From Ruminiclostridium cellobioparum DSM 1351 = ATCC 15832 (lineage in GTDB: Bacteria; Bacillota; Clostridia; Acetivibrionales; DSM-1351): 56,996 nt of DNA. This document shows, piece by piece, positions 51,942 to 56,996 of the stretch (position 1 is its first letter; each line of letters starts with the position of its first letter). Under the pieces are notes generated by a model that worked only from the letters and a program-made list of their open reading frames with translations, ran no database searches and was not told where the DNA came from. The stretch covers positions 1 through 56,996 of the forward strand of contig NZ_JHYD01000044.1 of NCBI RefSeq assembly GCF_000621505.1, read 5' to 3'. Made by a program: the position numbers and the translations under genes.

Positions 51942-52781
51942 TTACTCTCCCGGTACAAAGTACGGATTGCTCCCCTTTGTAAAATCCAGAGTACCTTTTT
52001 GCGTTTCATTGATATTATTAACAAATAAATGTCTAAAAACACTTATCTGATAATCTGTATACTCCAAATCTCCAAATTTGGCGGTAACTCTTTTGTCAAA
52101 CTGTACAGACATATAAGGTACATCGGACAAATCAACCGAAGTAATTTTTTTATATAATTTTAATTTTTCATCCTTATCACTTTTTGCAATAAGATCACAA
52201 AAACTTATCAGATCAATTAAGGGATTCTCTCCTTTAAATTTTACAGCTTGTCCCAATTTATAGCTATCCACCGAAATACCTATTATTTTAAAATAATCCT
52301 TCAATTTCGGAGATTTGCTGTCAAGGAGCTCCAGCACATAACCCTCCCTGTCAATGAGGAGATTTGTCCCTCCATTATCAAGAACTGCAAACGGTGTTCT
52401 TTCCTGCACTTTTATTTTAATTGATTTTGGTAAGGCCGGCCTTATGCTCACAGACTTAACATACGGCATAGAATTCAATACTTCCTGTTCCAGTTCGCTA
52501 AAGCTTAAAGTCAGCAGATTCTTTGGTTTTTCTCCCAGCATGTTGAATACATTTTTCCCGGGAACAAGACCGGTACTCAGAATTAACTCATTTGCTGAAT
52601 ATTTTTTATTGCCTGCTGTTTCTATTTTATCGACGATAAAAACCGATGATCTGGCAAATATGATTATCCCCGCAGCAATCAGAACAAAGAGGAAAAACCG
52701 CCGGATTCTTCTCATTCTTCTGCGCACTTTTTTGCTTACTTTCTTTTTCTTTACATTTGAAGCTGGTGGTGTTTTTTTCAT
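51942..52781 (-). CDS. divIB: Cell division protein DivIB/FtsQ
   Basis: The 279-residue product has a very basic cytoplasmic tail (KKKKVSKKVRRRMRRIRRFF), one membrane helix (about 28-46, FFLFVLIAAGIIIFARSSVF), a POTRA domain (VDKIETAGNKKYSANELILS) and an FtsQ/DivIB C-terminal domain (ERTPFAVLDNGGTNLLIDRE). It bridges FtsL/DivIC and the septal synthase outside the membrane. It starts 4 bp after the murA remnant, so it probably relied on the murA transcript. Confidence 0.92.
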   Translation of the reverse strand: MKKTPPASNVKKKKVSKKVRRRMRRIRRFFLFVLIAAGIIIFARSSVFIVDKIETAGNKKYSANELILSTGLVPGKNVFNMLGEKPKNLLTLSFSELEQEVLNSMPYVKSVSIRPALPKSIKIKVQERTPFAVLDNGGTNLLIDREGYVLELLDSKSPKLKDYFKIIGISVDSYKLGQAVKFKGENPLIDLISFCDLIAKSDKDEKLKLYKKITSVDLSDVPYMSVQFDKRVTAKFGDLEYTDYQISVFRHLFVNNINETQKGTLDFTKGSNPYFVPGE

Positions 52782-52784
52782 TTG

Positions 52785-53723
52785 TTAATTCCTTAATATA
52801 TCTGCTCCTAACGAAGCCAGTTTTTCTTCCACTTTGTAATAGCCCCTGTCAATGTGATCCAGACCGGATACAAAAGTTTCTCCGTTTGCAGCAAGGCCTG
52901 CCAGTATCAATGCAGCTCCGCCCCGCAGATCCCTTGCCGCCACCTGGGCCCCGTTCAGCCTGCCGACTCCCTTTATTACGGCCATACGGCCATCTATTCT
53001 TATATTTGCTCCCATCTTTAAAAGCTCATCCACATGCTTATATCTACTCTCAAATATGGTTTCTATTATTATGCTCGTGCCTTTGCACACGGTGAGCAAA
53101 GCCATTATCTGAGCCTGCATATCTGTGGGAAAACCTGGATATGGTAAAGTCCTGATAACTTCAACCGATTCCAGCTTGGACCCTGAAACAATTTGAATAT
53201 CGTTTCTTTTAATATTGATCTGACAGCCAATATCCCGTAAAACCGACGCTATTGAAATAATGTGTTCGGGGATAATATCCTTGATAACAACATTTCCGCC
53301 TGTAATTGCCGAAGCAACCATATATGTACCAGTAATGATCCTGTCAGGAATTACGTTGTATTCTACATTATTAAATTTCTTCTCGAAGCCCCTGATCCGT
53401 ATGACACTTGAACCTGCTCCGGTTACCCTGGCGCCTATCTTTTGCAGGAAGTTCTGCAGATCAACTATTTCGGGTTCTTTGGCAGCATTTCTGATAATTG
53501 TATCCCCCCGTGCATAAACAGCTGCTATCATGGCATTTTCAGTAGCGCCTACACTGGGATAATCCAGATATATGTCACAACCAATAAGTCCGTCTGTTTC
53601 ACAGGTGATATATCCGCCATTGGTGTCATTGATTTTGGCTCCCAGACTTCTTAAAGCTTTTAAATGGAGATCTATTGGCCTGGGGCCTATTTCACAACCA
53701 CCCGGATGTGTTAATCTACGGGC
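52785..53723 (-). pseudogene. murA: UDP-GlcNAc 1-carboxyvinyltransferase MurA, 5'-truncated
   Basis: The frame matches the C-terminal three quarters of MurA: active-site Cys loop THPGGCEIGPRPIDLH, YLDYPSVGATENAMIAA, AAKEPEIVDLQNFLQKIGA, TLPYPGFPTDMQAQIMALL and RDLRGGAALILAGLA. Homology begins at about MurA residue 106. The first roughly 105 residues, including the SGAKNAALP segment with the conserved substrate lysine, are absent, and an in-frame TGA stands at 53763-53765. The first ATG (53531) lies even further in, beyond the catalytic Cys. The enzyme would not fold. A functional murA must exist elsewhere. Homology upstream of 53723 is lost abruptly into AT-rich sequence. Confidence 0.85.
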
Positions 53724-53946
53724 ATTTAACAGGATAATTATATCATAAAAATGTATTGCCCATCAAATAAGATGTTAATAAATCTGTTAATAATAAGTAT
53801 ATAGGTAATTTAGTTTATTTTATTTAGTAATATCGTATTAATGTTTTGCATATTGCGGTATGGTGTTATAATGTTTTATATTAATAATACTATAGGCATC
53901 TGCCAAGAAATTGTATCATTATGGTATTAAACGATTAGGAGCATTT
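53724..53946. other. AT-rich region between the truncated murA and murT
   Basis: This holds the murA break point at its left end and the murT promoter (TATAAT at 53867-53872 with TTTTGC 17 bp upstream) at its right. No part of the missing murA N-terminus is found here. Confidence 0.6.
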
Positions 53947-55359
53947 ATGAAATTGAGACAGGTAATATCTATTTTTATATCAAAACTTGCCATAAAAGTA
54001 CTCCGGCTTATAAAAAAGGGCGGAACTACTCTCCCCGGCAAACTGGCCTTTAAAATTTACCCCGGCATACTCAGATCGATTGCCGGGAACTTTGAAATAA
54101 TCATGGTAACAGGTACAAACGGCAAAACCACAACCACCAGAATTATAGAAGAGATTTTGAAAAACAACAATATAGACTACATAACCAATAAATCCGGAGC
54201 AAATCTTTTAAGCGGAATAACAACCATATTTATTCAGGCTGTTACTCTCACAGGAAAGCCCAGGCACAGGGTGGCACTTATTGAAAGCGATGAAGCCGCC
54301 TTTAATCAGGTCACCAAGCATCTTCAGCCCAAAGCTGTCGTTGTCACCAACTTTTTCAGGGATCAGCTTGACAGGTTCGGTGAGCTTTATTCAACCCTGA
54401 ACGCCGTCAAATCAGGCCTTGAGAGGGTAGGTGACAATACAGCCCTTATTCTTAATGCCGATGATTCCATGTGTGCATCTTTGGGCAGAGAAACAAATAA
54501 ACCCGTATTTTACTACGGCATTGCTCCGGAGGCCCAAGCCGGTGATACCCTGAACTCAGGTGATATTAATACCGATGCCATATTCTGTATAAACTGTAAA
54601 AGCAAATATCAGTATACCCATCATATTTATGGTCACCTGGGGGGATTTTTCTGTACCGGCTGCGGTTACAAAAGACCTGCTGCCAGCCTTGAATGTACCG
54701 GTATACAGGAAGCAGGCAGCAGCCATACCACAATAAACTGGAAATCCGCTCCTCCCCTTTCCGAAACTTTGCAGGAATATACCACCCGCATCAATCTTCC
54801 AGGCCTGTATAACGTTTACAATGCAATGGCAGCAGCCACATGCGGCCTTGCTTTAAACTATGGTGCCAATACGGTGATCAGTGCCATGCAGTCTTTTGAA
54901 TGCGGGTTTGGAAGAATGGAAGCCATAACGGTTGGAGATAAAACAATAAAACTTATCCTTGTAAAAAATCCCACAGGATTCAATCAGGTATTGAGCTTTC
55001 TTGCTCTTGACGAGCAACAGTTAAATGCGGCGTTTCTCATAAATGACAAGCTGGCCGACGGCACTGATATCTCCTGGCTTTGGGACGTGGATTTCGAGCA
55101 GCTTAACAAAAGCCCCGATAAAATAGGCAATCTGTTTGCCTCCGGACTCCGAGGCGAGGATATGGCCGTCAGATTGAAATACAGTGGTCTGGACACCAGA
55201 AAAATAAGGATTATTAAGGACTACCAGCTGCTGCTGGACCGCGGTCTGGAGCAAACTCCCCCCGGAGGCTGCTTCCACATATTGCCCACCTATACTGCAA
55301 TGCTGGATATTCGTGGTATCCTAAAGAAAAAGTACAATTTAAAGGAGTTCTGGAAATAG
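53947..55359 (+). CDS. murT: Lipid II isoglutaminyl synthase subunit MurT
   Basis: MurT is the Mur-ligase-like subunit that activates the D-Glu carboxylate of lipid II for amidation by GatD. The 470-residue product has the P-loop TGTNGKT at 55-61, a zinc ribbon unique to MurT (CINCKSKYQYTHHIYGHLGG FFCTGCGY) inserted in the central domain and a C-terminal DUF1727 domain (KNPTGFNQVLSFLALDEQQL). I chose ATG 53947, which follows TAGGAG; the frame is open from 53911. GatD lies 116 bp downstream. Confidence 0.95.
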   Translation: MKLRQVISIFISKLAIKVLRLIKKGGTTLPGKLAFKIYPGILRSIAGNFEIIMVTGTNGKTTTTRIIEEILKNNNIDYITNKSGANLLSGITTIFIQAVTLTGKPRHRVALIESDEAAFNQVTKHLQPKAVVVTNFFRDQLDRFGELYSTLNAVKSGLERVGDNTALILNADDSMCASLGRETNKPVFYYGIAPEAQAGDTLNSGDINTDAIFCINCKSKYQYTHHIYGHLGGFFCTGCGYKRPAASLECTGIQEAGSSHTTINWKSAPPLSETLQEYTTRINLPGLYNVYNAMAAATCGLALNYGANTVISAMQSFECGFGRMEAITVGDKTIKLILVKNPTGFNQVLSFLALDEQQLNAAFLINDKLADGTDISWLWDVDFEQLNKSPDKIGNLFASGLRGEDMAVRLKYSGLDTRKIRIIKDYQLLLDRGLEQTPPGGCFHILPTYTAMLDIRGILKKKYNLKEFWK

Positions 55360-55366
55360 CGTAAAA

Positions 55367-55432
55367 AACGCGAAACATATAGAAGTGCGAACATTGTCTA
55401 TTTCGCGTTGCAAAAACCCTCAGCGGGGTTTT
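55367..55432 (+). other. Two hairpins between murT and gatD
   Basis: AACGCGAAA/TTTCGCGTT (55367-55409) encloses a 25-base loop. AAAAACCC/GGGGTTTT (55412-55432) with a 5-base loop looks terminator-like, but its U-run is inside the stem. Partial termination would lower gatD relative to murT, although the two proteins act as a pair. Confidence 0.55.
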
Positions 55433-55475
55433 CATCACTAATGAGACGCTGCACAAGCAGCTGATTGGAGATTTT

Positions 55476-56228
55476 ATGTATGATTTGAACATTTGTCATT
55501 TATACCCCGATCTGCTCAATACCTATGGGGACAGAGGCAATATCCTGGCCCTGCAGAGACGAGCCCAGTGGCATGGAATAAACACACAGATAACCAATAT
55601 TACCATCGGTGACTCTTTTGATTCATCAGAGTACGATATTATTTTCCTGGGCGGCGGACAGGATTACGAACAGGAAATCATCCAGGCTGATGTGTTAAAT
55701 CAGAAAGGCAGTGAAATAAAGACAGCCATAGACAATATGAAGGTCTTTCTGTGCATTTGCGGAGGATATCAGTTAATGGGCAAGTACTATAAGACCTGGG
55801 ACGGCAAGGAAATAGAGTTTCTTGGCGCACTGGACCTGTGGACGGTGGGCGGAAAGGAACGCATGATAGGAAACATCGTGTTTGAAAGCGATTTTATATC
55901 GGAAGACGGAAAACCTTTAAAAATAGTAGGTTTTGAGAACCACTCCGGGAGAACTTATCTTGGAGAGGGTATCAGACCCCTGGGTAAGGTTCTTTCTGGC
56001 AGTGGCAATAACGGAACCGACGGTTATGAAGGCGCAGTGTACAATAATGTTTACTGCTCCTATTCACATGGCAGCCTTCTTCCAAAAAATCCTCGGCTGA
56101 CGGACCATTTGCTCACTCTGGCACTAAAACAGAAATACACTGATTTTGATACTTTGGGACAATTGGATGACACCTTTGAGACCGCTGCCAGATCCTCGGT
56201 TATCGAAAGAATACTTAAGAATATATAG
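55476..56228 (+). CDS. gatD: Lipid II isoglutaminyl synthase glutaminase subunit GatD
   Basis: This 250-residue class I (triad) glutaminase-like protein feeds ammonia to MurT. The nucleophile Cys95 lies in FLCICGGYQLMGKYY. The start LNICHLYPDLLNTYGDRGNI is conserved in GatD, and the triad His is in SYSHGSLLPKNPRLTDHLL. Full length. ATG 55476 follows TTGGAGATTTT. Amidated lipid II is needed for efficient peptidoglycan cross-linking in Gram-positives. Confidence 0.95.
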   Translation: MYDLNICHLYPDLLNTYGDRGNILALQRRAQWHGINTQITNITIGDSFDSSEYDIIFLGGGQDYEQEIIQADVLNQKGSEIKTAIDNMKVFLCICGGYQLMGKYYKTWDGKEIEFLGALDLWTVGGKERMIGNIVFESDFISEDGKPLKIVGFENHSGRTYLGEGIRPLGKVLSGSGNNGTDGYEGAVYNNVYCSYSHGSLLPKNPRLTDHLLTLALKQKYTDFDTLGQLDDTFETAARSSVIERILKNI

Positions 56229-56267
56229 ATTATTTTTTGGGAAATAGTAATAAATTCAAAAAAGTAG

Positions 56268-56297
56268 TTGACATTAAAAAAAGTAACATGTTAAGAT
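56268..56297 (+). promoter_or_regulatory. Promoter of the T-box leader
   Basis: TTGACA (56268-56273) and TAAGAT (56292-56297) are 18 bp apart, about 35 bp before the first leader stem. Confidence 0.65.
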
Positions 56298-56329
56298 ATC
56301 TATTAATATAATAATCGTAAGCTTAAATG

Positions 56330-56630
56330 TGATGAATGGGAAAACTGATTCTTTAAGAAATAAATCAGTTGGCAGATCATATGATTCTTCAAAGCGAGCA
56401 GTAGGCGGTGAAAGTACTGCAGGATAATATATTTGTGAGTTCTCCCATGAACAGTGTGATTGAACTTTATTCGTAGGTCATACCGGGTCCTTCCCGTTAT
56501 AGTAGGAGTGTATCGGATATGTATGATTATATTCCCGTACATGATTGAGATGGTTTTTTACCAATTTGGGTGGTACCGCGTGGATTATAAGTCCTCGTCC
56601 CTTGTTTAAGGGATTGAGGGCTTTTTTATA
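56330..56630 (+). promoter_or_regulatory. T-box riboswitch leader
   Basis: The T-box sequence GGGTGGTACCGCG is at 56568-56580, followed by the terminator. Stem I is visible: a base stem with GGGAAAACT (from 56338) pairing with AGTTCTCCC, and a distal hairpin GCAGTA/TACTGC (56398-56420) with the GGCGGTGAAAG loop. A UUC triplet at 56440-56442 sits where the specifier codon should be, suggesting phenylalanine. The variable T-box base is U, which pairs with an A73 tRNA such as tRNA-Phe. T-boxes of this sort control aminoacyl-tRNA synthetase or amino-acid genes. No such gene follows in the window. Confidence 0.9.
56593..56627 (+). terminator. T-box terminator
   Basis: CCTC-gt-CCCTT/AAGGG-att-GAGG closes around GTTT and is followed by CTTTTTTAT. 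The 5' arm would alternatively pair with the T-box sequence as antiterminator when uncharged tRNA binds. Confidence 0.85.
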
Positions 56631-56864
56631 TTTTTTACTTTTTTAAAACAATAATATTATGAGAATACTCTCGAAAAGTAATTGGTAATTTCGAGAAAAA
56701 CCAATACTTCACTCCATTTTCTTTGTGAAATGGAGCTATTTGTAGAAAAAGCATTGTACCTTGAGAAATTAATAGTTGTGTAATTTTGAGCCCAGATTTT
56801 TTGGGACAGCAAATAAACCTTTGAAATTCAAAGATTTTTAAATGCTGTTTGAAAAGTTCTTGTA
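56631..56864. other. Noncoding stretch between T-box and transposase remnant
   Basis: AT-rich, without an open frame. It contains CTCCATTT/AAATGGAG (about 56712-56735) and CTCGAAA/TTTCGAG (about 56668-56693) inverted repeats. The end of an inserted element must lie somewhere here. Confidence 0.5.
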
Positions 56865-56996
56865 CTATTGCAATAGACTCAGAATACTAAAGGATTTGTG
56901 TTTGATCCAAGCATCCAGATGTATATTAGCAGCAGCGAAAGTGGCTCTTGCAAAACGGTGCTTTGAGCTCCTTGTTTTACCAGCTTCGATGTCATA
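56865..56996 (-). CDS. Probable transposase, C-terminal end (runs off window)
   Basis: The minus strand is open from the window edge for 43 codons and ends at TAG (56865-56867). The peptide is rich in basic and aromatic residues (RSSKHRFARATFAAANIHLD AWIKHKSF) in the manner of transposase C-termini. I do not recognise the family and cannot exclude another gene type. It faces the T-box, so it cannot be the gene that the leader controls. Confidence 0.4.
   Translation of the reverse strand, partial: YDIEAGKTRSSKHRFARATFAAANIHLDAWIKHKSFSILSLLQ

Noticed and set aside
53911-53946. Upstream extension of murT by 12 codons
   Set aside because: The ribosome binding site TAGGAG lies inside this extension, directly before the ATG at 53947.

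Overview
The window looks like the chromosome of a low-GC, spore-forming, Gram-positive Clostridium of the Ruminiclostridium type. It carries a flagellar operon of clostridial gene order, spoIIGA-sigE-sigG sporulation genes, a Gram-positive division cluster (divIB, small basic protein, ftsA, ftsZ), murT-gatD, NrdR and a T-box leader. TTG and GTG starts behind strong ribosome binding sites are frequent. The genus is an inference from gene content, not a database match.

Layout. 1-211: start of an IS30-type transposase that breaks fliP. 323-17089 (minus): flagellar/chemotaxis operon flgB-flgC-fliE-fliF-fliG-fliH-fliI-fliJ-(MotE-like)-fliK-flgD-(flagellar operon protein)-flgE-flbD-fliL-fliM-fliY-cheY-fliO-fliP', behind a good sigma-A-type promoter at 17140-17168. 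17205-23949 (minus): housekeeping genes trmFO, topA, dprA and a ComM/YifB AAA+ protein. 24378-28180 (minus): a large secreted GLUG-repeat/fibronectin-III protein split by a frameshift. 28408-28605: a decayed nrdR fragment. About 28680-29357: an IS200-type element. 29510-39903: a sugar-uptake locus, with lipoprotein-permease-permease-glycosidase on the minus strand and a divergent YesM/YesN-type two-component system on the plus strand. 40015-43225 (minus): nrdR, sigG, sigE, spoIIGA. 43571-48389 (minus): a BceRS-BceAB-like peptide-antibiotic sensing and detoxification module. 48469-48838: a 370-bp near-palindrome. 48919-53723 (minus): ftsZ, ftsA, sbp, divIB and a murA lacking its 5' end. 53947-56228 (plus): murT-gatD. 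56268-56630: promoter and T-box leader with no gene behind it inside the window. 56865-56996 (minus): tail of a probable transposase.

How the parts work together. The flagellar genes encode basal body, export apparatus, switch and hook, but the export-gate gene fliP is broken, so motility is predicted to fail unless the insertion is reversible or heterogeneous. The sugar locus would bind and import an oligosaccharide that the large cytoplasmic glycosidase then processes, under YesMN-type control. SpoIIGA activates pro-sigma-E and sigma-G acts later in the forespore. FtsZ/FtsA/DivIB build the septum, and MurT/GatD amidate lipid II. The Bce-like module interrupts the usual adjacency of ftsZ and spoIIGA.

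The strongest unexpected signals are rearrangement scars: fliP cut by IS30, a murA without its first roughly 105 codons, a T-box separated from its gene, a frameshift inside a duplicated adhesin segment, an nrdR relic, and two inverted-repeat elements. I did not find a convincing wholly new defence or biosynthetic system.
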